Position numbers and translations under genes: made by a program
Source: Schizochytrium sp. TIO01
Lineage: Eukaryota; Sar; Bigyra; Thraustochytrida; Thraustochytriidae
Reading direction: 5' to 3'
Length of the DNA: 64,000 nt
NCBI GenBank assembly: GCA_004764695.1
Contig: SMSO01000031.1
Location: 5,007,048 to 5,071,047, forward strand
The notes under the pieces: generated by a model
The model's database searches: none
What the model was told of the DNA's origin: nothing
The model's input: only the letters and a program-made list of their open reading frames with translations
Shown: piece after piece, positions 33,086 through 43,733 of the stretch
Numbering within the stretch: the stretch's first letter is position 1
Layout of the letters: each line of letters opens with the position of its first letter

Positions 33086-34918
33086 CACCCCTCATCGTTT
33101 ACAACTCATCAGCGTAATAGGCAATAAACGCGGATCGTCCATTGCAAATCGTCAGAGACGATCAATCAACTAAATTGGGAGTGGATCTCTGAAAGTAGCC
33201 GAGCGTGGGCCAAAGCAATGCACAACGACAATCGAAGCAGAGGTTGGCAAGAGCAGATGGGCGTGAGTTCACGAGAGTGAGTGGCCTCGTGAGAGTGGAC
33301 TTTGCTTTCTTTTGGAGTATTCTGTTCACTACATCAGCCAGCTCCTCTAACGCTTTACGCAGAAAGAAACTTGTTTTTAAACCTTTAAGAATGGAAACAA
33401 AAAAATAAAAACAAACCATCATCACAGTATTAGTAGTGATAGATAAATAGATAGCGATAATGAAGTTTCTCCTCACTCCGTCGTGTGCCACGACGGCGTA
33501 AGAGTACACTATCCCTCGCTAGGGATGCAGGGAATTCAAAAATAAACGGGGCCGAATATGGGAAAGCGCCAAACCCCTCAGAAAAACTCGTATGTGTCGT
33601 TCCTCTGCCTGCGTCGCACACTCTCTCTCTTTGGTCGCCATATAGAAGGTGAAAGCTTCCCAAGATCTCAGGCCTCCTGCTAGGGCGCCCCAACTCCTTA
33701 CTTACAATGAACGGTCAACTACAACGTTTAAACGCCACGTCCGCCCTCCAGATCAAAGGAACAGAACTGCACTATATAGCCCACGCTTCCAAAGAACACT
33801 TAGTTACCCGTATTCCCCACCCTTCTTTTTGCTGCCTTATCCGCAACAAACTCTCCTTCTTCGCAGTTCGCAAATTCCCATTCCCTCCCTTCCCCTTATT
33901 CCCACATTTCCCATACACAAACGCAATTCGAAGAACCATCCGAAACCAGGTTGAACAACCCTTTTCCTTATTGGATAATATCATGAATTAGTAATAATTA
34001 GGTAACGAAGGGAACCGCCTGAACCTTGGCGTCTTTGGAGCGGCGTCGGGGAATATGGGGAACATAGAAGGGATAGGGTTAGGGTATTGAGGGTGGTGGC
34101 TGGGGCTCGGGAGCGGATTTTGATAAGTTGGGTTTAGTATGGGGAACGGATGGGTGGCGGAAAGGAGGGGGAAGTAGGGAGTTGAGAAGGGCGCTCGAGC
34201 GAGGAGCGGCGGCAGTAGGCAAAGAATTGTTGGACGGGCAGACTAAGCGCAGGTACGTGCGCGCGGGCAAGGCGTGCTGGCTGCACTGGGGCTCGAGGGC
34301 AGTGGTGGTGGCGATGGCGTTGCAGCTGCAGAGCTGTCCTCGCGATTCCTGGAGTTCCGAAGCGGCGGTCAGCGGACCCTCGGATGCGATGATGGCCATG
34401 ATGCCATGACTCACATGGCTGGTGGCCAGCTTTGACACGAGGGACAGCGAGCTCTTTGTAGACAATGGGTCTACCTCGGGCAGGAATGAGGAGGACGTGG
34501 ACGACTGCTGCGATATCTACACACAATTTTACAGCTTCTGACAGCGGAGGCACGAGGTTGAGGAGTTCCTGCCATATGCTTCCGGGTGACTTTTAACATA
34601 GACTCGCTCTTATTAATTAAGTGGCCAGCGTGCCTTTAATTTAATTGGGAAGTGAATTAGCGTTATTTAAGACCTTGGTTGGTTGGGAACAACTTTGTGC
34701 GAAAGGTCAATATCAGAAACCTAATTGCCTTCAGTGGCATATTGCCAAATCTGCGACCGTGGTCTGTGAAGAAGCAAGTGGAGATTATTGTGTGGAGAAA
34801 GTAGTGGTGACTTGCGTCTTCCTTCCCGACGAGCTGGGACAAACTGGATGGGGTTCGCTACATTTCATAGGGACAGGACGGAAATACTGACGAATTGTTA
34901 TATGCATTTGCTCTCAAT

Positions 34919-34929
34919 GGTATAAATTT
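34919..34929 (+). promoter_or_regulatory. Candidate TATA box of RPL32
   Basis: GGTATAAATTT lies about 30-40 bp before the RPL32 ATG, and a pyrimidine tract TCTTCTTT lies just before the start codon. If used, it implies a very short 5' UTR. The call rests on motif and position only. Confidence 0.45.
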
Positions 34930-34957
34930 ACAGTCTAGCTAATCTTCTTTGGGCAAG

Positions 34958-35520
34958 ATGGCCAACCCTCAGTCGCTTAACAAGCGCCCTATTATCAAGA
35001 AGAAGGTCAACAAGATCAAGAGATGGCAGTCTGACCGCTTCATGCGTGTTGGTGTAAGTGAATATCGACTTTAGAGCATGTTAATGCTTGACAGACACTG
35101 CAGTCTCCCTAGTTCATCGGAGCTGAGTTTGGAGAACTATCGGTGCGGAGTGAGGAAGAGATGACTAACCCAAATGTTTTTTACTATGCAATAATAATTT
35201 AATATATACAGGAGTCCTGGCGTGCTCCCCGCGGTATTGACTCCCGCTTCCGCCGCCGCTTCAAGGGCACTGGCCCCCAGCCCGGTATTGGCTACGGCTC
35301 CAACAAGAAGACCCGCAACCTTCTCCCCAACGGCTTCTACAAGTTCGTCGTCTCCAACACCAACGAGCTCGACCTTCTTCTCATGCACAACCGCAAGTAC
35401 TCTGCTGAGATCGCCCACAACGTGTCCAGGGAAAAGCGCCGTGCTATCCTCGACCGCGCTGAGCAGCTCAACATCCGCGTGACCAACGCCAAGGCCAAGA
35501 TGCGCCAGGAGGAAGCATAA
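34958..35520 (+). CDS. RPL32: 60S ribosomal protein eL32, two exons
   Basis: Exon 1 is 34958-35053 (32 codons) and exon 2 is 35212-35520. The 158-bp intron runs from GTAAGT to ACAG in phase 0. The 134-residue product (human 135) reads [20 protein letters not shown] at the N-terminus and continues through [19 protein letters not shown] and a central [20 protein letters not shown] segment, all typical of eL32 in the large ribosomal subunit. Codon third positions are dominated by C and G, unlike most neighbours, as expected of a highly expressed gene. Splicing after the first 32 codons restores the family sequence exactly, so the structure is secure. Confidence 0.96.
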
Positions 35521-36798
35521 ACCAACTGTTCTACGCGAATTCTTTACATATGATTCCTTGCTCTTTTTTGTTCCTCATCTATTGTCAATCTTGGCGCTCC
35601 CGTCACATGTGACAAAACTCTTAAACAGCAAATGGTGATTTGGAATCTCCTGCTTCTCTTTTCTTGGACTGGCTTATCGACTTCGCCATCAGAATTGGAC
35701 CAATATGGCGAAGAGGTCTTGACATGCGGTGTTTGGGAAGGTATTTAGCAACCCTAGTGCTAATTATCCTCTGTTTACATCACCGTAAACTGCTTGCCGG
35801 CTGTTGCTTCATAATCAGATATGGGTAAATCTCGATCTGATTTAAAGCATGTCCATCTTGCCTTTTTCGTAGAATAAGTAGCTAGTTAGTCATCTTTCTT
35901 CTTACGGAGTACATTTCTCAAGCTTGACTTTTTGTCTTTCTGTTGTCCCATCAAATGTTTCTTCGGTCATCTCGATGCTGATATCAGAAGCAATTTTGAC
36001 TCACTTTTTTATTTTGTATGATTAAAAAGCCTTTGCTAGAGCGGTTTTCACCTAAACAAAAAGTTTGCCGTATTTTTTAATATGTGTAAGAGTTTCCACC
36101 ATGTATTCTTCAACTTCTGTAGTTTTTGTAATCAAGGAGAGAGGTATTGAAGAAATCAACAGTATAAACATAGATGATTAAGTCTCTGTGCATGGCTTTT
36201 ACCGTGAGCGTGCGATGCTAGCGTGGACAATCGAAAGTTTTCGTATGTGTGTTTGAGTTATTGGAAAGGTTTGCAAGCCTAAGGAAATACCGGGATAAGT
36301 AAAAAGTGATTGATTACAAGGATACGAAACCATAAATTAACGCGAGCAAAGCGTTTGTTACCTCTGTAACAAAAATTTCAAAAGAGATGCTTAGATTATT
36401 CTGAGAAAAATTGACCCCAACAGATGTGGGACTCTCTATATCTAGGTGAGGAAAGCGGGAGTCTTTATGAGAAAAAATAGAAATAGAAATAGGAATGAAG
36501 GCTTTTTAATCATTATTTTTATTTAATTTTTTTTTGGCTGTTTGTTTTTATTTGGCTAAAATGGGTGTTTGCTGGCGGGTGTTGTAGTAGCATGTTGGTA
36601 GGTAGATAAGAAGACGACACTAATGAAGCTAGTTTGGTAAGTCGCTAGCTGAGAAGCTTAGTCCAATTAAAGTGGGTAGGTCGTTTGTGTTTTTTCGGAT
36701 AAGCGAGTTCTTTACATATGATTCCCTAGTTGATCATTTGTCGTTGTTTATGCATCCGCAGCTGCTGCATCAACAGCCGCATCCTCCGTAGACGATAT
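35521..36798. other. Convergent intergenic region
   Basis: 1.3 kb of AT-rich DNA between the stop codons of RPL32 and the RWDD1-like gene. A 23-nt motif occurs near both ends (35535-35557 and 36703-36725) with 22 of 23 bases identical in the same orientation. I see no gene. Confidence 0.5.
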
Positions 36799-37683
36799 TT
36801 ATTCCTCGTCATCAGAATCATCATCCTCGTCATCTTCATCGTCTGAGGACAGGTCATCCAGGTCATCCAGATCCTCATCCGCAGCTCCGTCAAGAAACAA
36901 CTCCTCCTCGATATCTCCCTCACCCCAGTCCTGGGCACCGAGTGCAGCCGCTGCAATTCCTTCCTGGCCTGGCACCGTGATTGCAGCCTGTGCTCTTTCG
37001 AGAGCTTGCTTCTCAAACCATGCTCTTCCCGTAAGTTCTGCATCAGGTTTCACCGCAGCTTGGTTCGCCTTGGGCTGGCTACTTTGCTTCTCTTCCTCCT
37101 CTTCTGCCTTGATAGCCCGCATCTCATCTACGAACTTCTTTTCCCAGGCCGTGAAAGACTCCACCGTCACCGGCGTGCCATCAATCACTCGCGGTTTATC
37201 CTCGTCATCGCTATCGCTGTCTTCTCCTCGTTCAGCCTTTCGTGCACGTGCTTCCTCCTCCTCGCGGGCACGTGCTTCGTCCTGAGCCTTCTTTATCATG
37301 AGTGCATGCATGCTTTCATCGGTGTGGTCACGGTTGTTCTCCATGAGCCACTCTTTAACGACCTCGGAGAGCTGGAAGATCATGGGCATCCCCAGGAGAT
37401 TATCAACTTCTTTCAGAGTGGAGGCGGTAAGATCATCGCAGTGGCGTTGCGTGAGACCACGGAGAGGAGTGAGAACAAGTTCAGGAGCTTCTTCAGGATA
37501 CTGAGCTGGCAAAGTAAACTTTGCTTCAACACCAACCTGGTTCTCGTCTGCGGCATCATCGCCAGGAACGGGGAAGAGCTTAAGGAGGACGACACGCGGC
37601 GACTCCTGGAGAAGAGAGTAGTCTTCGAGGAAGATTGCTTCAAGAGCCTCGAGCTCAAGCTGCTGCTCCTCATTGTGATCCAT
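36799..37683 (-). CDS. RWDD1: RWD domain protein, RWDD1/Gir2 (DFRP2)-like
   Basis: 294 residues from the ATG at 37683. An upstream extension to 37785 would need a GTG start, so it is rejected. The N-terminal RWD domain (about 1-120) has the EEQQLELEALEAIF helix, the YPEEAPEL turn (family YPxxxP) and the LGMPMIFQLSEVVKEWL helix. A charged coiled-coil region of Glu/Arg repeats follows (about 125-170), then GTPVTVESFTAWEKKF, the diagnostic RWDD1/Gir2 block (GTPVTIENF in human). The protein ends in a strongly acidic Asp/Glu/Ser tail. In yeast Gir2 binds Gcn1 and the Rbg2 GTPase on translating ribosomes; in animals RWDD1 stabilises DRG2. A role in translation control is expected from the family. 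Confidence 0.88.
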   Translation of the reverse strand: MDHNEEQQLELEALEAIFLEDYSLLQESPRVVLLKLFPVPGDDAADENQVGVEAKFTLPAQYPEEAPELVLTPLRGLTQRHCDDLTASTLKEVDNLLGMPMIFQLSEVVKEWLMENNRDHTDESMHALMIKKAQDEARAREEEEARARKAERGEDSDSDDEDKPRVIDGTPVTVESFTAWEKKFVDEMRAIKAEEEEEKQSSQPKANQAAVKPDAELTGRAWFEKQALERAQAAITVPGQEGIAAAALGAQDWGEGDIEEELFLDGAADEDLDDLDDLSSDDEDDEDDDSDDEE

Positions 37684-38731
37684 GGTGGCGAGCGCAGTGG
37701 GAGGATCAACGAACGGGTGAGAGAGGGCCAGCTGAGTTTGACGAGAATGTGAAACAGAAAAGACAGCAACAAGTGCGGGGGGCACAAAGGGGAGGGAACG
37801 TCAAGGGGGATAGTAGAGAGGACCTTCCGCAGCCAGCGAGGAACACCTTCCGCGCCGGCAGCGGTGATCAAAGTCTGCGTACCTGAAGACCTTGGCAGAG
37901 GATTGGCGCGCCGCAACCTCTCCTTTCACGCCTGTGCCTGTATTGCCCTCTCTGTATGACTCATAATTTATTTCACTTGTGCAAAGTAGAGTTTTCAAAA
38001 TGTAAATGAGTTATACGGTTTAAGCTCACTTTCGCTATACTTTTTTCACTTTCAAAAGACTGCTAATGTAAATTCTATAAAAGATGCTACAGATATTTTT
38101 GAGAAAGATCACAGTTCAAATATATCATACACACATGATATGCATCAACAGACTAAAGACAAACTAAAGAAATAAATTGAAGTGATGCTATTATACGTAT
38201 GCGTATCATCATTCACTTGACTATTTTCTGTACAAGAAAGCAGCAGGCATTAACATTTTCACTCAGGTAGGCTCATTCAGAGATACGAGAAGTTCTTTGA
38301 ATAGGTATTTATTTATTTATTTTAAAGTTCAATTTATTCTTTTTAATTAAAAAGAAGAAGTGAAAATTGATTTAGTAAGATTGGTACATATATTCATGAT
38401 ACCCTGAACGAATGCCCTTGTCAACCTAAAAATCTTTATAGGGTACCCGGAATTTAACTCTACATTACTGCCGAGGAGTTGGATATGATATACAACGGGC
38501 ATGATCTATTTAACCTTTAAAGCGAGCAGAACAAAAATTCGGACACCTCAACTTTCAATACCATGATAAGTAGGTATAAAATGTTGGTGCGGTTTTATGA
38601 AGTAGCAATTGAGTCTTTTAAGAACCTCACGAGTAAATTATAGCTGGCATCGAACGCATCGAAGCCGTTTTCTTGTTATTATCCTTTCTTTTAAAATATC
38701 ATTGAAAATCACTTTTTTAATTTGCTGCCAT
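37684..38731. other. Intergenic region
   Basis: About 1 kb between two minus-strand genes. It is GC-rich near the RWDD1-like start, then strongly AT-rich. Nothing else is recognisable. Confidence 0.45.
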
Positions 38732-40549
38732 TTATAAAATGGTGCTCAGAAGTATAAAGGCTGGGGTCAACACGGAAGCAGCTATTGATGATGCAGGGCT
38801 AGGGGACGAAGTTGGGTTGCCAATTGACTCGCTCAGTTCCTCGGATGACGGGTCGCCATTTGCAGCACGAGTACAAACATTAAGATCAGAAACATCGGAA
38901 AGACCCGTAGTAATAACAACCTCAAATACAGTTAAGGTGGAGCTTACAGAGCCAGATGCAATGAGCAAGTTTTTACCATTGGGGGCTTCCGCAGCCGGGA
39001 TAAATTGCAACGCTTCCGGGTCAGCAAGCCTAGCAGTGCTATCACTGCAGCTATCAATGACAGCATTCAAACTATGAAATGAAGGCTTTGTCACGTCGGT
39101 GATGTTCATCACAGCAATAAGTCCCGGGCGCTCAAGACCAACAAAAAGAAGATTGAGACCATCAAGGTGAGCTACTGCGAGTGATTCCACCTCAGCGCCT
39201 TTTTTAGTTGAGCGGTCTTCGCCTTCCAAAAGCTCACCATCATTAATGTTAAAGAATGGCTCAGCAAATTCAGCAGTCTTGTTTGCAAGCTGGTTCCCGG
39301 AGTCGAACACAATCTCTCCAGAAGCCGAATCAAGAACCAGAAAGCTGCGACCACCATTCATGTAAAGAGCATCATATTCACCAGCAAGGTTCTTATTTCC
39401 AACGCTACGCTTCTTTAAGTTGGTCAAAGCATCTGGGACAGGATCGTCAAAAGTACCAGCGACAAAGGTCATATCGCTGTATTTCAAGCCGGCATCTTCT
39501 TCGACAAGTGTCTGATCACCTTCATTTGCTGCAATTATGTAGGTTGTGCCGTCTTGTGTCACAGCCTTGACAGTATCTGGTTGATAAATCCCCTTGAGCC
39601 CCTTATACGAGACCAAAGAAATGATATCGTCATTGACAATGTCAAGGCTGTTGCTTTCGAGACTGTGGTCCTTAAACCCCAAAGGTATAATGCGAGTAGG
39701 TTCAGAGCTGAGATTAGGCATGCTCTCAGTATTACCCACGTACACAAGAAATAGGTTTGCTTCTTGACAAATCACATATACTTCGTAACTTCCATCTGCG
39801 GCAGCTTCGCTGTAGGTAATGAACTCTGGCTCAATGTAGCTAATGAAATCGTCAATGGTTTTGGAGTTGTTTAGCGGATCACTTGGGTCATGTGCACCCT
39901 CCGGTATGTTGGTGATGTTCAGGTCTGCAAGGTTGCTATGAGACACTTGATAAGTGCTAATATCCCGGAAATTAGAGGCGCAGACTTGAGTGACGCCACC
40001 GTATGGATTCACTCCATTTTCAGGTTCACCTTCATTCGCACTATAGAGGCACTTGAAGGAAGGGCCGAAACTGACGTGATCAGGCATTGGATTTGCAGTT
40101 GTCACATTAGCAATCGATGCTTTAGACTCCGCATCAAATATCATCAAGGTCCCAGGGTCTGTCTGTGGGTTAGCAGCAACTGCTACTGCAAAAACTCTGT
40201 CCACCGGATTGTAGACTACCGAGTTTGGTGTACCATTGACATAAAGAGTAGAGTCGTATACGATCATTGCTTCAGATGTCAAGTTGTAAACGTCAACATG
40301 GGCATAACCTGAGTTGACCACCCACATTTGGTGCATATCAGAGTTGTAGTAAAAATATTCCGCTTGGCCTTCTTCATCCCCATAGCCAAGGTCTTCCACC
40401 TCAAAGTGATCAAGTACCTTGAGGAAAACCCTCTCACTTTCAGCTTCATACTGCTCATATGCCACGCTGTCAGATGGCGAAGTAATTTCCACGCCAGAGC
40501 TCTGCGTGGTGAGCAGTAAAGCTGCGAACAAGAAACCCAAGATTTGCAT
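38732..40549 (-). CDS. Secreted/GPI-type beta-propeller protein (choice-of-anchor I family)
   Basis: 605 residues from the ATG at 40549, intron-free. A signal peptide (MQILGFLFAALLLTTQSSGV) precedes a long repeat-type beta-propeller. Recognition features include SANEGEPENGVNPYGGV, AANEGDQT, NLKKRSVGN, LAGEYDALYMNGGRSF and the AEVESLAV region. These belong to the choice-of-anchor I / mesenchyme-specific cell-surface glycoprotein family found in bacteria and many eukaryotes. Many NxS/T sequons are present (NLTS, NVTT, NNSK, NLSS, NKTA, NITD). The C-terminus is Ser/Pro-rich and ends in a short hydrophobic stretch (SVLTPAFILLSTIL) with no basic tail, as in a GPI-anchor signal. The biochemical role of the family is poorly defined; phosphatase-like links have been suggested. 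An extracellular, surface-attached location is inferred. Confidence 0.82.
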   Translation of the reverse strand: MQILGFLFAALLLTTQSSGVEITSPSDSVAYEQYEAESERVFLKVLDHFEVEDLGYGDEEGQAEYFYYNSDMHQMWVVNSGYAHVDVYNLTSEAMIVYDSTLYVNGTPNSVVYNPVDRVFAVAVAANPQTDPGTLMIFDAESKASIANVTTANPMPDHVSFGPSFKCLYSANEGEPENGVNPYGGVTQVCASNFRDISTYQVSHSNLADLNITNIPEGAHDPSDPLNNSKTIDDFISYIEPEFITYSEAAADGSYEVYVICQEANLFLVYVGNTESMPNLSSEPTRIIPLGFKDHSLESNSLDIVNDDIISLVSYKGLKGIYQPDTVKAVTQDGTTYIIAANEGDQTLVEEDAGLKYSDMTFVAGTFDDPVPDALTNLKKRSVGNKNLAGEYDALYMNGGRSFLVLDSASGEIVFDSGNQLANKTAEFAEPFFNINDGELLEGEDRSTKKGAEVESLAVAHLDGLNLLFVGLERPGLIAVMNITDVTKPSFHSLNAVIDSCSDSTARLADPEALQFIPAAEAPNGKNLLIASGSVSSTLTVFEVVITTGLSDVSDLNVCTRAANGDPSSEELSESIGNPTSSPSPASSIAASVLTPAFILLSTIL

Positions 40550-42325
40550 AATATCACTTTGTAAATACTAGAGCACTCTTGCTTGATATGGATATTATGC
40601 TCAGCTATTTAGATTTTCTTTTGCTGTTTCAGTTTCAGTTTTGTATGCATGTGCCAAACCAAAATCTCCACAGTCAAGCAAGGCACTGTTGAGTATCGAG
40701 GACACAGTATGTAGAACTTAATGGTTTCAATACATAGCTTAACTTGCGACACATCGAATCTTGTGGGTATAGAGGTTTGTCATCCGTGGATAAATGAACT
40801 CGCTTAGCGGTCTATTAACCCTGATCTCTATTGAACCTTAATTTTCTACCTCACGCAAGGAGGGTAACGAAGCTAGACACGCTGCTGCGATCAGGCCGAT
40901 TGGAGAATGACCCAAAAAAAATGCGCATTCGTGAATGAATCTACCATTCGCACTTTGCTAAACCCGTCGCATTCCATAGGAGCACCAGCACAAGCAGGCA
41001 AGTGCCCCGCCTTTTCGCATCAGAGCATCGCGATTCAATATATTTTAGAGTCTTGACTCGTGCCCACGATCTTTCTTCAGGCTCTACTTTTTGATTGGCT
41101 GTCCTGCTCACCGAATCTTGTGAGCGTTTCCGAAGCTATCCAAAGTGCACACGTTTCATACTACTTCCTATATTAGGCATCGGTACACGTTCTATCAAGT
41201 CGAGCACAACTACTTACTATAACTGCTTCTCCAGGTTGCTTCATGTTCAAACTGGTTGACTGGTTGGTAGGTAGGTAGGCTCACCTGCCTATGACTGCCT
41301 GTTGTATATATATTAGAACTTTATCGGGCTGAGAAACATTCTGGCTACAAACTGAGGGAATATTTCACTTGACCCCCTAGTTAACTTTTCAATAAAGTGT
41401 ATATTCCGTGCATTTCGAGCCGAATCTTTCGCAGGGTTTCCAACAGCAGTCTCTGGTTTCGCCCGTTTCTACCTTTTTGTTTTGTTATAAGTGGAGTAAT
41501 CGGACTGCCTAAAACTGCTCATATTGGCCAATATTCTTCATCGCAGGTGCGAGTAGCATAAAAAGCAGAGGACCGAATGATAATATTTGATTTTTGTTCC
41601 TTAATTTCTTGGGAACGCACACAATATGAAGTCAACCTTGAAATGTTGGTTAAGGTCAAGGTGGTTGAGTTGATCTTGGACGATCCTGCTAGATGACCAC
41701 GTTGCAGTGAATACTGCTAATGCAGAAGCGGGAAAAAGGACATCAAAAACAAGAGACGGCAAGGCGAAACGTGGCAAAACAGCTCTTTGGGCAAATCCTA
41801 TGAGGGGACGAATAAATTGTCTGTAAAGGAATAAGCTATCATAGCTCACAGGTCAATATTCTAATTGATTCCACGGAATCATAATATTGTATTTGAAACA
41901 ATGATTTTCCGGGGTATACTAAACTATATATAGCAAACTTTTAAAATCATAGAAAACCTTAAGTATCAAAGACCGGCGCCTCTAGAACGCACACCAGACA
42001 CAATCTCTGGCTATTCCGACAAAGAAAAATACTAGGGGATCAAATACAAGCGCAGAAAAACAGAAGCAACAGTTTTTATTTTTCGTGAAATCTGAAATTC
42101 GGGTCATCTGTGACTACATATCAAAGCGAGGGGGAGTACACACCTAAATGAAGAATTTTGATGGCGAGAACGTACGAAGTGTTACATTACAATGCGAGCT
42201 CATAATTCATCGATCATGCCGAAGACTACATAGGTTGTAGCTGCAGCAGTTCACGCGAGGAGAACAACTGCGCAATATTGCTTTGGGAAAGTTTGGAACT
42301 GCACATTCCTATCAGTTCCTACCGA
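40550..42325. other. Divergent intergenic region
   Basis: 1.8 kb between the beta-propeller gene (minus) and the pseudokinase (plus), which diverge from it. It is AT-rich, with a GGTA/TACC cluster at about 41262-41300. I see no gene. Confidence 0.5.
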
Positions 42326-43489
42326 ATGGACCGCGTGCGCAACAATCTTACACGATGTGGAGGCTGTCAGCGCTATATTTGCTGCTGCAAAACAGGCGCT
42401 GATGACATTAAGTTGGGCGAAATCGTAACAGGAAACCACTTGTCTTCGTACATTGCACGAAAGCGATTCCGTATTAGCGATTTTGACGTAGCATCTGGTT
42501 ATGTGATAGCAAATGGAACATTTTGGGAAGAACGAATAGTGAACTTACGAGGGGCACAGAATCACCCATATTTATTGAAGTCTACAACTGGTGCAGAGGT
42601 TGTACGTCGATTGAGCCAGACCAATCACGTTGATAATGAGCGGGAGGTGCTCGAGCGTTTATCCGAACGCAATCCTCGTATTATCAATTTATTCTCATAT
42701 TTTCAAGAACCCAAAAATGGGCGATGGCATCTTGTTCTTGAATTTGTACCAGGTGGTAGCCTTGAGGCACGCATCGACAAACAAGGAGTTTTGAATGTTG
42801 AGGACATCAAGTTTTATGCAGCACAAATCTATCTTGCTATTAAATTCCTACGAAGTGAAAGAATAATACATCGTGATGTTAAACCAAGCAACTTTTTTCT
42901 CACGGAACGAGGACATCTTAAGCTCTCCGGGTTTACCTACGCTAAGCATCTACGCAGGGGCGAACGAGCCTACACACTGATAGGAACAGTTAACTATATG
43001 GCTCCTGAGGTCTTACAGGGAGCTCGTATGGTAGCTGTTCGAGAAGGCATCGGTTACGAAGGGTATGATGGCTTGGTCGACTGGTGGTCTGTAGGTGCCT
43101 GCATTTATAAAATGGCTCAAGGCTCGGCTCCGTTTTCAAATCGTCCATCCCCTGAGTTGCAAATTCAAGGTCTTGAGGAAATCATGGAAGGTCAGCCTCT
43201 ACAAAGAATTCGGCGTTGCGTTGATAGTCGTGTTTGGGATCTGATTCTGAAGCTAATGAATATTGATGTGAAAGCTCGTCAGCAGTTTGCCGAGTCTGAC
43301 GAGCTCGAAAAGCATCAGCTCTTCAAGTTTTACTTGAGAGAAAGTTTTGCATGGGATTCTTTTGACAAAGTAGACACATATCCTAAAGCACCATATTGCC
43401 CAGGCCCTGTGCCAAAGAGTAAGCCAAATGTGAACTATAGCCCACTGCCTGACGTGCATCGAAGCAATGGGCAGAAAGTATTGAGGTAG
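42326..43489 (+). CDS. AGC-family protein kinase homologue, probable pseudokinase
   Basis: 387 residues from the ATG at 42326; the longer frame from 42278 would need a TTG start. The kinase fold is most like PKA/PKG. It has a probable VAIK-type lysine (YLLK, K85), catalytic loop HRDVKPSN with D184 and the metal-binding Asn, the APE motif in GTVNYMAPEVL, and DWWSVGACIYKM (helix F). The DFG motif is replaced: KLSGFTYAK aligns with the PKA VTDFGFAK block and puts Gly202 where the Mg-binding Asp should be. The Gly-rich loop is also degenerate (ANGTFWEERIV). The N-terminal 35 residues hold a Cys cluster (CGGCQRYICCC) that could be acylated or bind metal. A C-terminal AGC-like tail is present. Loss of the DFG Asp predicts weak or no catalysis; a scaffold or regulator role is inferred. 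Confidence 0.8.
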   Translation: MDRVRNNLTRCGGCQRYICCCKTGADDIKLGEIVTGNHLSSYIARKRFRISDFDVASGYVIANGTFWEERIVNLRGAQNHPYLLKSTTGAEVVRRLSQTNHVDNEREVLERLSERNPRIINLFSYFQEPKNGRWHLVLEFVPGGSLEARIDKQGVLNVEDIKFYAAQIYLAIKFLRSERIIHRDVKPSNFFLTERGHLKLSGFTYAKHLRRGERAYTLIGTVNYMAPEVLQGARMVAVREGIGYEGYDGLVDWWSVGACIYKMAQGSAPFSNRPSPELQIQGLEEIMEGQPLQRIRRCVDSRVWDLILKLMNIDVKARQQFAESDELEKHQLFKFYLRESFAWDSFDKVDTYPKAPYCPGPVPKSKPNVNYSPLPDVHRSNGQKVLR

Positions 43490-43733
43490 ATTGTATGTAG
43501 CGATTGGATTAATGATGATATATTTTGACCTCGACCTGTTCCTTTTAAACCTATTGCGGTTCTTGTAGGAGATGATGTTTCTGGTAATCCCAGGTGAAAG
43601 TTAAGACAGAGTATTGATGTTGAGTCCTCTTCATTCCTTTTCAGGGTGGTGTTGTTCTAACAAATCAAAAAAACATCCATCAATTGCAGGGGCTTGTATA
43701 TGAGTGACGTTGTATTTTTAAAACCTAGCCTTC

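Larger units (their letters stand above)
32319..34957. other. 2.6-kb intergenic region
   Basis: PEX5 (minus) and RPL32 (plus) diverge from here. It contains a GC-rich patch at 32600-32760, an ATCA/CTAT microsatellite at about 33036-33085, a perfect short hairpin at 33478-33496, and GC-rich purine-biased sequence at 34060-34500. Open frames up to 139 codons mostly start at non-ATG codons and lack known motifs. I call no gene. Confidence 0.45.

Noticed and set aside
34134-34553. Overlapping 93- and 139-codon frames on opposite strands
   Set aside because: GC-rich DNA with few stops; the longer one starts at GTG and neither resembles a protein family.
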